DNA of 40,742 nt, from positions 1-40,742 of the IMG/VR virus record IMGVR_UViG_3300010391_000218, one strand, 5' to 3'. The stretch comes from a virus. Shown here piece by piece: positions 15,395 through 24,662 of this stretch (within the stretch, counting starts at the first letter, position 1; the number at the start of each line of letters is the position of its first letter). The notes below the pieces were generated by a model. It made no database searches. It had not been told where the DNA came from and saw only the letters and a program-made list of their open reading frames with translations. Made by a program: the position numbers and the translations under genes.

Positions 15395-16981
15395 TTATTG
15401 ATCAGAGCGTTTATAATTCTCGTTATCATCTATTATTTTAAGTTCCATCTGTTCAGCTATCACTTTACCTCCGTTAATCTCCGCTTTTAAGCCCAGTGCG
15501 TACATATTTGATCTTCTATCAACGGAAATAAGTCTTTCAGTTCTGTACATTCGAATATCGTCGGCACTATCAGTCGGCACGCCGCCCCACGGTGAGTCGC
15601 CAACTTTGCTTGAACCCCAGTTTCCATCGTCTACAAACGCCGCTATAGCAACGCCTCTGGCAAATGGTGATGGAATAGTATATGAAGAAAATGAATCATA
15701 ACTGCCTCGATAAAGTCTGACTGTTATAGGCTGGTAATAGCTTTGCTGACCCCTGAAATAGATATAACGCGCTCTTTTATTTGTGTCGGGCCTGCTATCG
15801 TCCATAAATGGCGTATCAGCTCCGAAAGGAAAGGCTGCGCTGTTCGCTGTGTAGCCGGTTTCATCCTGAAAAGATTGACCTGTTGAATCTTCACCGTAAA
15901 CAAGGTTTCCTTGCCAGATAGCGTTCACATTGACCGCCTGTCCGCGGTCTATCGAAAACCCGCCGGTATTGTAGTCAAAAATTATTGTTATGTTATTAGT
16001 AGGTGACATTTTGGATTTAAGATGAAGTTTAACCACACGCTTATTATAGCTCATTACCGGATTATCCTGCACTGGTTCGAGTAAGTTCATCGTTCTCTTG
16101 ATAATTTCAGTTAAATCTTTTGTGCGCGGGTCAGTTCCTAAATTTCTCTCCGTTCCAAGTGAGCGTATTTCAAGTTTGTTGTTCATAAACCAAACATCGT
16201 TTTCTACCACTATCGTTGACTTTTGATTTATCGCGCCGCCTGTTCTGGAAAGTTCACGAAACTGCGTATTGCCAGCGAGAAAACTTGATACGTCGTTGAA
16301 ATATATCGAGTCTTCTTTCCAAATAAAAAGCTCATTATTAAGCACCCTAATGGCAACACATTTGCCTCCTTTACCTACTAGTTCAATGATCGCTCCCATC
16401 GTTGTGTCCCAAATTTCAACATTTAAAGGAGCGGAAGCAAGAGCGGCCTTGGAGGCTATAACAGCATTAGGTGCCGTCGGGCTGCCTAAAACCCACAAGC
16501 GTTCAACCCACGATTCAATTGCTGAACCGCGCGGGCTAGCTGCGATAACCGAGAAAGTGTTATTGCTTATCTTGGCTACACCGTCGGCAACCGCCGTCAT
16601 CGGATTAACGACGTAAAGAATGTTGTTGTAAACAATTCCATCGGTGTAGGCATCAGCAACGCTTGGCCAAACCGTTGGAATGGTATCCCAGACTAACGTG
16701 CCTTCATTAAATCTGCGGAATATCTTGTTATAGAAACCGATAAGCCTTTTATCGGTCGTGGAACCGTCGAAGTAAGGATACTCGTAAATACCCTGAAATG
16801 CTGTGCCTCCGGCTAAAGTATCACCTAACTTCTGATAACCCTTTTTTGAACTTACAACTTTATTGGCAAAGCGTGCATTCTCTACTGAAAAGAATTTATC
16901 TTGTGGGACTGAATTATTTTCTTCATAATTTTCTAGCCCTGTATAAAATTTCAAATTGTGAAGCCTTAAATTTTTTTGCAT
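15395..16981 (-). CDS. Tail nozzle / stabilisation protein candidate (beta-propeller)
   Basis: A 528-residue protein with repeated short beta blades rich in W, Y, D and G (GIYEYPYFDGS, LIGFYNKIFRRFNEG, DGIVYNNILYVVNP, ESWVERLWVLGSP, IWQGNLVYGED). The N-terminal 'yxGxENYEENNSVPQDxFFxxENARF' pattern is common to the tail nozzle or stabilisation proteins of podovirus-like phages. These seal the portal-adaptor channel. The position next to the adaptor at 17510 supports it. The first 16 bases overlap the end of the homing endonuclease gene. Confidence 0.65.
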   Translation of the reverse strand: MQKNLRLHNLKFYTGLENYEENNSVPQDKFFSVENARFANKVVSSKKGYQKLGDTLAGGTAFQGIYEYPYFDGSTTDKRLIGFYNKIFRRFNEGTLVWDTIPTVWPSVADAYTDGIVYNNILYVVNPMTAVADGVAKISNNTFSVIAASPRGSAIESWVERLWVLGSPTAPNAVIASKAALASAPLNVEIWDTTMGAIIELVGKGGKCVAIRVLNNELFIWKEDSIYFNDVSSFLAGNTQFRELSRTGGAINQKSTIVVENDVWFMNNKLEIRSLGTERNLGTDPRTKDLTEIIKRTMNLLEPVQDNPVMSYNKRVVKLHLKSKMSPTNNITIIFDYNTGGFSIDRGQAVNVNAIWQGNLVYGEDSTGQSFQDETGYTANSAAFPFGADTPFMDDSRPDTNKRARYIYFRGQQSYYQPITVRLYRGSYDSFSSYTIPSPFARGVAIAAFVDDGNWGSSKVGDSPWGGVPTDSADDIRMYRTERLISVDRRSNMYALGLKAEINGGKVIAEQMELKIIDDNENYKRSDQ

Positions 16982-17508
16982 AATTGTTCAATAGGAGACT
17001 GTATATGTTGCCATGATTCGCCTCTGTCAATTTTATTTAAAATATTATAGCCTAAACCGAACGCTCTAGATAAAGTTATTTTCTTTATTCCCAGTGCTAG
17101 AAAATTTTTAAGACTTACTGCCAATGATTCTGTAATCTTAGCATTATTATTATTTTCTCCAATAGGTGGTCTACCATAAGAATAACAATCTCTAGCATTG
17201 TCTTTAGCTGTGCCCCATGCTAAATTATTCAAATTATTATTTTGCGGATTACCATCTAAATGTCTAACATGTAAATTACATATTACAGTAGGTTTAAATG
17301 TAATCATTAGCAATCTATGAGCAGATGTTGTTAACTGTTTTTTATTTTTATGTAAATTAAAAATTATATATCCCCCCTTACTAATACGTGATTTGAGCAA
17401 TCTCCCCTGCTTGCGCACATAATCCCCTGGGCCATATACAATATATGACCAAACATTGCCTTTTTCATCTATTTTATAACCAGGCAACCCTGGTATGATT
17501 TTTCTCAT
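16966..17508 (-). CDS. HNH homing endonuclease (NUMOD4 + HNH)
   Basis: A 180-residue protein. Residues 1-60 resemble NUMOD4 (IPGLPGYKIDEKGNVWSY, then GRLLKSRISKGGYIIFNLHK). Residues about 65-105 are HNH_3-like with H68 (SAHRLLMITFKP), VRHLDGNPQNNN and LAWGTAKDNARD. A C-terminal DNA-binding helix-turn-helix (GENNNNAKITESLAVSLKNF) follows. It is a free-standing selfish nuclease inserted between the adaptor and nozzle genes, AT-richer than its neighbours. Its last 16 bases overlap the nozzle gene start, so it entered without destroying neighbouring frames. Confidence 0.85.
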   Translation of the reverse strand: MRKIIPGLPGYKIDEKGNVWSYIVYGPGDYVRKQGRLLKSRISKGGYIIFNLHKNKKQLTTSAHRLLMITFKPTVICNLHVRHLDGNPQNNNLNNLAWGTAKDNARDCYSYGRPPIGENNNNAKITESLAVSLKNFLALGIKKITLSRAFGLGYNILNKIDRGESWQHIQSPIEQLCKKI

Positions 17509-17509
17509 A

Positions 17510-18397
17510 TTATCTATATAAAGTAAATGGACTCATAGCAACCGGTCTACGCTTGTTGTTTATGTCTTTGACTCTGTTATTCTTGAAAGCTATATATTGC
17601 GAAAGCGCTTTATTGTACTCTTTATCCCACCAATCCCAGCTCGTTCTGAAAGCATCACTAGCTGCTATTTTCATCGCGGCACCGTAAACGAGTATCGGAA
17701 TACGCCAACTGTTAGGAATTAAAGATGGCTTGTCGGTAGTCATCGAAAGCGGCGTTACTTTTTGCGTATAGATCATCAAAACCTTAGGCAGCACTGTTGT
17801 ACCGCCTGTCGTTGATTGTCGTGAAAAGATTATGTGTCCTTTATAAACAGCATAGGAATTAGGATAAAACCTTGTCGCCGTGATGAGATTTTCGTAACTT
17901 ATGTATTGCTGAGGTATACCATTTACGTCCAAATATTGAATCTGCTCGGCTTCAATGTCTGAAGCGATGGAACTGAGCGGATACATCTGCCTCACCACTT
18001 CACCGGAAAGATGATTGATGTCAATGTTCGTGACACCTGTTAATGTGTTCGTAATAATAGTATTGCCGGTATAATCGGCAATTTCGCTCTCCAATAAGAC
18101 CTTTCCTGCGGTGCGGAACGTAGTTGAATCGCTAAGAGGCAAAGTAACCGCCCCCGCCAGAACATCACTCACCAGCGTCGTATCATTGGCCAGATTAAAA
18201 GAAATGTCCTTTTCACGCGCAGACTGTTTCATCCGCTGATCGTTAAATGCTTCAGCGTATACGGTGTTAATCATATCTTTGACCAGTTCTACCGGCACGG
18301 CTTCACTGCCTGTCGCCTCTGGCTCTCTTAGTTCTCTAAGAGTGAGATTTTGCAGATTAACGAAGTCTATGTCTGAACTGTAATAGGCTGTTGCCAT
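17510..18397 (-). CDS. Head-tail adaptor candidate
   Basis: A 295-residue protein with an N-terminal helix-rich part (residues 30-65), a beta-rich middle and a C-terminal helical segment (WWDKEYNKALSQYIAFKNNR) with a basic tail. This layout, size and position between portal-side genes and the nozzle candidate resemble the adaptor or gatekeeper proteins of podovirus-like phages (T7 gp11-like). There is no direct motif proof. Followed 1 base later by the homing endonuclease. Confidence 0.55.
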   Translation of the reverse strand: MATAYYSSDIDFVNLQNLTLRELREPEATGSEAVPVELVKDMINTVYAEAFNDQRMKQSAREKDISFNLANDTTLVSDVLAGAVTLPLSDSTTFRTAGKVLLESEIADYTGNTIITNTLTGVTNIDINHLSGEVVRQMYPLSSIASDIEAEQIQYLDVNGIPQQYISYENLITATRFYPNSYAVYKGHIIFSRQSTTGGTTVLPKVLMIYTQKVTPLSMTTDKPSLIPNSWRIPILVYGAAMKIAASDAFRTSWDWWDKEYNKALSQYIAFKNNRVKDINNKRRPVAMSPFTLYR

Positions 18398-18399
18398 AT

Positions 18400-18636
18400 T
18401 TAATTTTTATGCTTAAGATGACTAGAAATGAGTGAAGTTGCCACTGTGTTTGCTTCAACGTTTTTGCATAACGCCTGCAAAGTGATAGTATTCTGATTAG
18501 TTGATTGAGTGTTTTCTGTTATGGCTTTACGCATTTCTTTAAGTAAATCCATTTGCTTGAAAATCACGACGATAAGAGCCACTAACGCGCCCGCGCCTAG
18601 ACTCAAGTTGCCAAATTCTTTAATAAGTTCCGTCAT
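18400..18636 (-). CDS. Small membrane protein with coiled coil, holin or spanin-like
   Basis: A 78-residue protein with a membrane segment at about residues 13-27 (GAGALVALIVVIF), followed by a coiled coil of K/E/N/T-rich heptads. One pass plus a coiled coil suits a pinholin, a T7-type holin or an i-spanin-like subunit. ATG overlaps the TGA of the upstream beta-helix gene (ATGA), implying coupling. It sits within structural genes, so a membrane role in assembly is also possible. Confidence 0.5.
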   Translation of the reverse strand: MTELIKEFGNLSLGAGALVALIVVIFKQMDLLKEMRKAITENTQSTNQNTITLQALCKNVEANTVATSLISSHLKHKN

Positions 18637-20120
18637 ATTTTCCTTATGGCTAATTGAGTATTTACATTCGCGCCAAGCGTTGCCGCATCGGTTGCTATTT
18701 TAATTCCCACTGTATCACCGGCCGCTAAAGTCACAGGGTTCACCAAGGTTGAACCTGTAGCGGCATTTGTGATGGCAAGTGTCATCGTTGTGTCTACTGC
18801 GTTTTTAACCACCGTGAAAGTATCGGTGTGCGCCGCTCCATTACCTGTACCCATGGAAACTTCAAGTTTATCGATCATCTCATCCTGCTGCGCTATATAA
18901 AGAGGATAATAAACTGACTGGCTTTGATCGTTGGTCATAAAAACCGTCACACCTAATGGCAAAACGCCGGTATGTGTACCTCGGACCGGATTGGTATATC
19001 TAAAGTCTGAACCATATTTATTGGCTGTGGCGAATTCAAAGCCACTTAATGTTGCTCCAGAAAAGGCGTTAATACCCTCGTCCATTGATCCTGGATCTAT
19101 CCTGTAATTTGGTGAATAACCTGCATGAACCCACGTAAAAGAATTTGCTTCAGTATAATATGAATTTTCAGCGATTGTTGCCGTATGAGAGGCATTGGTA
19201 ATATTAACCGTGCTTGTGCCACCGCCATTAAAGAATGCCTGACCATTATTTATGAGCCTTATTACATCGCTGTTCGCACTGCGTGTAATATCCATGATGT
19301 TAATTACTCCTGCGCCAGTTACAGCACATGATATTACGCTAAACTGCGAAGCCTGAAAACAAACAAAAGCTTTAGTGGCAGGATCAGCAGTAAATGTTGA
19401 TGTACTCCCAGCTGGAGGCAAATAATTAATAAGTGAATTGATACCGGCACTTAGACAAATACTGATAAAACCTGTAATTGTAAGATTTTTTCTAATGTTT
19501 ATTAATGAACATTCTAACGCAGTAAAGCCATTAGAAGTTACTGCATAGGTGCCACCTGTAGCGACATTTTCAACTTCTACATGCGCTGCATTTCGTGCAA
19601 AAACAGCAAAGCCAGCCGCTGAAACATTCAAGGCACGAATATAAAGAACAGAATGATCGACATGAATAGCTGCTGAAGAAGTTGCTGAATTAGACCTAAT
19701 ATCCAAGCCATCAAGAATATAAACAGTGCTAGTATTTATTTGTTTAAAAGTCCCTAAAGTCGTATTGTCACCAATAATTATTACATTTGAAGGTAAGGCT
19801 GTATTGCCAAGCAGGGTTACGACACTATTGCCACGCACAACATCACCCTTGCTGCCTATTAAATCTTTAGCAAGCAGATTCTCGTTGTAAGTTCCATCGG
19901 CGATGTTGATAATTACTTCACCGCCGTGGATCGTTGAACCTGCGACATTGATAGCCTTCTGGATCGTCAGGAATGGCGAGCCAACAGACTCACCGTTGTT
20001 AGCATCGCTGCCAGTGGTTGAAACGTAAAAGTTCTTAGTCACGCCAACGTCAATAACTCTCGAATACTTTTGAGACTTGAAGAACGGCGCGAATATGGGT
20101 GAATGGTCGATAACGGACAT
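18633..20120 (-). CDS. Beta-helix tail fibre/tailspike protein, copy A (495 aa)
   Basis: N-terminal capsid/tail-binding leader (MSVIDHSPIFAPFFKSQKY), then a right-handed parallel beta-helix beginning KNFYVSTTGSDANNGES with FLTIQKAINVAGSTIHGGEV, and a C-terminal jelly-roll-like domain (THTGVLPLG...MGTGNGAAHTDTFTVVKN). It is a paralogue of 23175-24662 with the same length, the same N- and C-terminal domains and a divergent middle. It probably recognises or cleaves host surface glycan; no catalytic acids can be named from sequence alone. Confidence 0.75.
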   Translation of the reverse strand: MSVIDHSPIFAPFFKSQKYSRVIDVGVTKNFYVSTTGSDANNGESVGSPFLTIQKAINVAGSTIHGGEVIINIADGTYNENLLAKDLIGSKGDVVRGNSVVTLLGNTALPSNVIIIGDNTTLGTFKQINTSTVYILDGLDIRSNSATSSAAIHVDHSVLYIRALNVSAAGFAVFARNAAHVEVENVATGGTYAVTSNGFTALECSLINIRKNLTITGFISICLSAGINSLINYLPPAGSTSTFTADPATKAFVCFQASQFSVISCAVTGAGVINIMDITRSANSDVIRLINNGQAFFNGGGTSTVNITNASHTATIAENSYYTEANSFTWVHAGYSPNYRIDPGSMDEGINAFSGATLSGFEFATANKYGSDFRYTNPVRGTHTGVLPLGVTVFMTNDQSQSVYYPLYIAQQDEMIDKLEVSMGTGNGAAHTDTFTVVKNAVDTTMTLAITNAATGSTLVNPVTLAAGDTVGIKIATDAATLGANVNTQLAIRKI

Positions 20121-20122
20121 AA

Positions 20123-22201
20123 TTAATAGTGTGAAATATTAGTCGCTGCGCCGCCTGCGCTTCTTGCTGGCCCGTGAAACTTCCAGCCTGTGTTGCCTCC
20201 GCCGTTTGTACTCTGTGCGCCTGCGTAAAAGACCGCACCGCCTGATGCCGTTGAGTTTGAGATTGAAAGGAAGTCACAAATAATAGGCCCCTTAGCGCAA
20301 GATAATGTCCATGTTCCCGCTCCACCTGTTCTTTGGAGAGTGACAAGGTTTCCTGAAGAGCCATAAACTCTGAATCTGGTAACGGTGGTGGTGACATTTG
20401 GAAATCGAATAGTATGTGCCGCCGTGCCATCATCACGAAATTCATTAAATGTATTTGTATCTTGTATAATATTTATTCCAGTACTTGCGCCCACATTGAA
20501 CCACAAAATATTATAAGTGAATGAACCTCCTATAAATGTCTTATTTGAAGCTGTGGCGTCAGTGAATTTAATCGTAGCTGTATTTGCCGTAAAGGTAAGA
20601 TTTGTGGCATTTAATTGCCAAACTTGAGTACCAGCACCTGTGCATGTCCATGTACCAGAACCCATCGTAAGCGTTCTCGTGTTGGTTGTTGTCGTTGAAT
20701 CAAAACCGAACCCTGTAAAATTCTTATTATTTGCATCAAAAGTACCTGCATTTAATATACTGAGACCAGAAGTCCCAGCATTGAGATCATCCTGCAAGGT
20801 CAGAGTTCCAGTTGGAGCGGTCAAACTTATTGCGGCCGAAAATGTTTTTCCGTTACTTGTTAGCGTATATGGTGCTCTTCCGATAAAAGTCGTTCTATTT
20901 GAGTGAGTGAATGTGCCAACTCCCGTGAGATTTAATGAACCATAAATTGAAGAGGTTATACTCATTGTCACGCCTGGAGTATTTGTGACATTGGTAAAAT
21001 CCATTGTTGTCGCACGTGGCATATCTTGTGTAACTACCCCTCCGCCTGGTGTGGAATTGGCATCGAAAGTAGCGGTATCTTGCATTAGCGGAACCGATGC
21101 GCCTGAGCCGCCTCCGCTTGTCGTTGACCATTTCGTTGTTGAAGACCAACTGCCACCATTGCCTACCCAAAAGCGTGTTACTGGCGTTGTAAATGTAATT
21201 CCACTGTTACCGCCACCGTCACCAAGTGAAGTGCCTGTAAAAGGTGAAGCTGCGCCTGCCCCAGTTATGTCCATGAAATCAACATTTGTAAGTGATACCG
21301 CGGCCGCTGTTAATGTTCTAGTTGTAGCAAGAACATCCGATTGTACAAGAAGGCGATTAATTGCTAAATTACCCGTTAAAGTTAAAGTACCGGTAATCGT
21401 ATTGTTACCGGAAAAGTTTATACCATCCGTTTTTACTGCCGTTCCTGTGCGTGTTAGATTAGCAAAAGTGCTTCCGGTTCCACCCATCACCGCTACTCCA
21501 CTGCCGCTTAACACGACATTATTATATGTTAGCCCGCCTGCTTGAAAAGTAGGGTTAGCTCCGCTGCAGGTTATTGTTGATGTATTGGCGTTAAAAGTTA
21601 AATTCGTTGTTGTGGTCGTATTCCATGACGTGCCGCCGCCACTTAAATTTACGGCAGAAGCGCCAAGTGTGAGAGTGCGAACATTTGAATTGCTGGACGA
21701 AAGCGTTGCTGCCGTCACCGTCTTTCCATTCGTATCTAAAGCTCCATTCGTAACAGTGATCGTTCCCGTGCCAATATTAAAAGCGTCCTGTAACGTCCAT
21801 CCACCACCCACACCATCAAAGGTAACATTGCTGGCCAATACCACTGCGTTCATCGTGATTGTTTTGCCTCCAGCCGTATCTTTAAAGGTTGTTACGCCGA
21901 TATAAGTTCTCGTCATTCCGGTAAGGCACGTTAAATTGCCTGAAATAGCCATCGAGGAACTACCAGCCCATGTAATCGTTCCTGAAACAGCTGGAGCAGC
22001 AGAAAAGTTTAAATCCAAACATACCGCCGCGACATTAATCGTCACCGTGTAAGCCGTTGTATTTGAAAGTGCATCAAAGATGGCATTATCGGCGGCGGTT
22101 GGTAAATTGCCGGCACCAGGAACGCCGCCACTGCTAGTCGCCCAGTGATTTGTGTCATCATTCCAGTTGCCGGTACCAGCTACCCAAAACCTATTTGCCA
22201 T
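20123..22201 (-). CDS. Repetitive beta-solenoid tail fibre protein (692 aa)
   Basis: Two copies of a W-rich unit start at residue 1 (NRFWVAGTGNWNDDTNHWAT) and near residue 340 (RFWVGNGGSWSSTTKWSTTS), each followed by a Thr/Asn-rich beta-solenoid. Fibres opening with NRYW(R/V)xG(S/T)GxWxxTxxW are common in phages and probably bind surface polymers. Base bias (T and A-rich, few stops) gives long shadow frames on the other strand. The leader has no SD. Adjacent to beta-helix copy A, 2 bases apart. Confidence 0.7.
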   Translation of the reverse strand: MANRFWVAGTGNWNDDTNHWATSSGGVPGAGNLPTAADNAIFDALSNTTAYTVTINVAAVCLDLNFSAAPAVSGTITWAGSSSMAISGNLTCLTGMTRTYIGVTTFKDTAGGKTITMNAVVLASNVTFDGVGGGWTLQDAFNIGTGTITVTNGALDTNGKTVTAATLSSSNSNVRTLTLGASAVNLSGGGTSWNTTTTTNLTFNANTSTITCSGANPTFQAGGLTYNNVVLSGSGVAVMGGTGSTFANLTRTGTAVKTDGINFSGNNTITGTLTLTGNLAINRLLVQSDVLATTRTLTAAAVSLTNVDFMDITGAGAASPFTGTSLGDGGGNSGITFTTPVTRFWVGNGGSWSSTTKWSTTSGGGSGASVPLMQDTATFDANSTPGGGVVTQDMPRATTMDFTNVTNTPGVTMSITSSIYGSLNLTGVGTFTHSNRTTFIGRAPYTLTSNGKTFSAAISLTAPTGTLTLQDDLNAGTSGLSILNAGTFDANNKNFTGFGFDSTTTTNTRTLTMGSGTWTCTGAGTQVWQLNATNLTFTANTATIKFTDATASNKTFIGGSFTYNILWFNVGASTGINIIQDTNTFNEFRDDGTAAHTIRFPNVTTTVTRFRVYGSSGNLVTLQRTGGAGTWTLSCAKGPIICDFLSISNSTASGGAVFYAGAQSTNGGGNTGWKFHGPARSAGGAATNISHY

Positions 22202-22229
22202 TGTGTCAAGTTTATATTATGATTTACTT

Positions 22230-22811
22230 CTACGCAGCGGTATACGTCACCTTAATTGCGACTAACAAAGCTGTGGCCGCTAAAGTGTCACTACCATTCG
22301 CTGAATCTCTGTATGCTCTAAATTGAACCATCTGGCCTGCTGCCGGCGCACCTGCGAGTGTAATTGCCGCACTAGCCGCAGAAATGTGGATCTGATTTGC
22401 CGTTGCGGTATTTGCATCGGTGACCTCTTGAGCTGTGCCCATAGCCTGATCGATCGTTATATCGTCACCGTAAGCTCTGCCTTGCAAGCCCCACACGACT
22501 GAATTGGTCGAAACTGAATTAGCAGTCCATAAGAAAATAGCTGTCACGGTTCCGCCGTTATAGTTACTTGGCATTACCACCGTCCACTCAGCGAATAGCT
22601 TCGATGCCGAGTCGGCAAAGTCTAACGTCTGAATATTCACCTTGTTCGTTGCAAGCTCTTGTTTATTTGGCCCTGTAGCACCTGAAGTAATCGAACTCCA
22701 GCCGCCTGCGCCTGAAAGTACAATTTCCGTACTCCCTGCGGCTCCCGCTTCAGTGCTTAATAATTTGCCTGTAGAGGCGTCTAAATGTGCGAAACCTTTT
22801 ATAGCAGTCAT
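22230..22811 (-). CDS. Virion structural protein (193 aa)
   Basis: An Ala/Thr/Gly-rich beta protein with a domain of the sort WSSITSGATGP...FADSASKLFAEWTVVMPSNYNGGTVT, followed by FLWTANS and VQFRAYRDSANGSD. I know this domain from phage fibre and decoration proteins. It starts by overlapping the stop of the gene at 22811 (the shared A), so translation is probably coupled. Likely part of the fibre assembly. Confidence 0.6.
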   Translation of the reverse strand: MTAIKGFAHLDASTGKLLSTEAGAAGSTEIVLSGAGGWSSITSGATGPNKQELATNKVNIQTLDFADSASKLFAEWTVVMPSNYNGGTVTAIFLWTANSVSTNSVVWGLQGRAYGDDITIDQAMGTAQEVTDANTATANQIHISAASAAITLAGAPAAGQMVQFRAYRDSANGSDTLAATALLVAIKVTYTAA

Positions 22812-23173
22812 TATGCAGTATAGTAAGGATGTAAAAGAAAGTTTGTACCATCGTAAAACAGTTCACATAAACTGCCAACTGATGGCGAATAATCAGTGGC
22901 CGCGCCGCCACTTTCAACGAGAATTGTCGCAAATCCGCCGCCTGCCAGTTGGTTATGTTTAACAGTAAGATTAACAGCAAAAGATAGCATTATATGGCTT
23001 CCCGCCGTCCAACCTGCCGAAGCAATACGATTGATTTGCACGCCACCCGTGATCTTGAAAAAGTTTCCGGTGGTTAAAGTCATATCGTTAGCGGATGCAA
23101 CATCTGTGCCTTTTGTTTCCAAGATGCGCCCCATGTCAGTCAGATCATTTTTGCCGAAGTATTTAAGTGGCAT
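22811..23173 (-). CDS. Virion structural protein (120 aa)
   Basis: A short beta-rich protein, containing MPLKYFGKNDLTDMG and ETKGTDVASANDMTL. These resemble small phage head- or fibre-associated domains with a binding face. Its stop overlaps the start of the next gene (22811). It lies 1 base after the beta-helix copy B gene. No enzyme motif. Confidence 0.55.
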   Translation of the reverse strand: MPLKYFGKNDLTDMGRILETKGTDVASANDMTLTTGNFFKITGGVQINRIASAGWTAGSHIMLSFAVNLTVKHNQLAGGGFATILVESGGAATDYSPSVGSLCELFYDGTNFLLHPYYTA

Positions 23174-23174
23174 A

Positions 23175-24662
23175 TTAAGTTTTCCTTATGGATAAAGTTG
23201 AAAGTACGTTTGCGCCAGCCGTCGCTGCGTCAGTTACCGCCTTAATGCCCACCGTGTCACCTGCTGCCAGAGTCACTGGATTGGTCGTTGTTGAACCTGT
23301 AGCAGCGTTGGTAATAGATAAAGTCATCGTCGTATCCACACCATTCTTTACCACCGTAAAGGTGTCGGTGTGGGCCGCCCCATTGCCAGTACCCATATCT
23401 ATTTGTAATTTATCTATCCTCTCATCCTGCAAAGCGGTATAAAGCAGCGAATAAACTGACTGTAATTGATCGTTTGTAAAATATGCCGTTGTGCCAAGCG
23501 GCAAAGAGCCGGTGTGCGTACCGCGGACAGGATCAAGATACCTAAAATCGCTGCCATATTTTTGATTTGTGGAAATTTCTTTTAACGCATACGTTGCACT
23601 GGAAAAATTATTGAGTCCTAGATCAGCCGATCCTGGCTCAATCTCGACTTCCTGTGTTACGCCGACGTAAACCCACGTGAAAGTAGCAATTTCAAAATAA
23701 AATGAGTTTTGAGAAATCAAAGCTATACGTGATGCGTTGGTAACATTGACAGTACTCGTCCCGCTGCCACTAAAAACCATGAACCCGCCATTGAGAACTT
23801 GTATAACATGAGTTAGGCCAGCGCGCGTGATATCAGTGATATTCATCGTTCCAGCACCTGTTAATACCAAAGCTATTGAACCGCCAAATGTAGCTAGAAA
23901 ACAAACAAATGCCTTTGTTGCAGGATCAGCAGTAAATGTTATTGTTGATCCTGCCGGAGGCTCATAATCAATGATTGAAGATTCTGAAGAAAAAAGACCA
24001 CGATTTGTAAAGCCGGTGATGGTTAAAGCCTTTAAAACACGAATGATACAACTATTAACTGCTTCAAGCCCTACGTTCGTTACTGCATATGTTCCGCCTG
24101 CCGCGCTGTCATCAATCTGGACGTAAGCATTATTGAGAGCAAAAATTCCAAATCCGGCATTGGCAATATCGAGATTACTGATACTTATTCTTGCCTGATC
24201 AACCTTTATTGCTGCCGACTGAAGACTTCCATCACTCTTGAGTGTCATTCCGTCAAGCCAATAAGTAGTACTGCAATTAACCAATAAAAAAGTGCCTCTG
24301 GAAACAGCGCTTCCTTGAACAATAACATTTCCAGGAACGGCGGTATTTCCTAACAATCTTACGAGGCTATTCCCACGGCTTTGATCGTTGGCACTTCCAA
24401 TTAAATCTCTACCTATCAGATTTTCGACATAAGTGCCGTCAGCAATATTGATGGTAACTTGCCCGCCCCAGATTGAAGAACCAGCAACATTTAAAGCTTT
24501 CTGGATGGTCAGGAATGGCGTGCCAATAGCTTCACCATTATTTGCATCACTTCCAGTCGTTGCTACATAAAAGTTTTTGGTTACTGCGCTGTCTTTAACG
24601 TGAACATACTTTTGTGAATTAAAGAATGGCGCAAAAACCGGTGAATGATCTATTACTGACAT
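23175..24662 (-). CDS. Beta-helix tail fibre/tailspike protein, copy B (495 aa)
   Basis: Same architecture as 18633-20120: MSVIDHSPVFAPFFNSQKYV leader, then beta-helix from KNFYVATTGSDANNGEA with TIQKALNVAGSS. The C-terminal domain MGTGNGAAHTDTFTVVKNGV is nearly identical to copy A. The middle (residues about 90-340) is divergent. Its ATG overlaps the stop of the gene at 24662. Two such twins suggest alternate or heteromeric receptor binding. Confidence 0.75.
   Translation of the reverse strand: MSVIDHSPVFAPFFNSQKYVHVKDSAVTKNFYVATTGSDANNGEAIGTPFLTIQKALNVAGSSIWGGQVTINIADGTYVENLIGRDLIGSANDQSRGNSLVRLLGNTAVPGNVIVQGSAVSRGTFLLVNCSTTYWLDGMTLKSDGSLQSAAIKVDQARISISNLDIANAGFGIFALNNAYVQIDDSAAGGTYAVTNVGLEAVNSCIIRVLKALTITGFTNRGLFSSESSIIDYEPPAGSTITFTADPATKAFVCFLATFGGSIALVLTGAGTMNITDITRAGLTHVIQVLNGGFMVFSGSGTSTVNVTNASRIALISQNSFYFEIATFTWVYVGVTQEVEIEPGSADLGLNNFSSATYALKEISTNQKYGSDFRYLDPVRGTHTGSLPLGTTAYFTNDQLQSVYSLLYTALQDERIDKLQIDMGTGNGAAHTDTFTVVKNGVDTTMTLSITNAATGSTTTNPVTLAAGDTVGIKAVTDAATAGANVLSTLSIRKT

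Noticed and set aside
20985-21545. Long plus-strand ORFs opposite the fibre genes (also 21585, 25074)
   Set aside because: Antisense of Thr/Val/Asn-rich fibre genes with few stops; no promoter or motif.
18633-24662. Diversity-generating retroelement acting on the beta-helix twins
   Set aside because: No reverse transcriptase or template/variable repeat pair was found; divergence looks like ordinary duplication.
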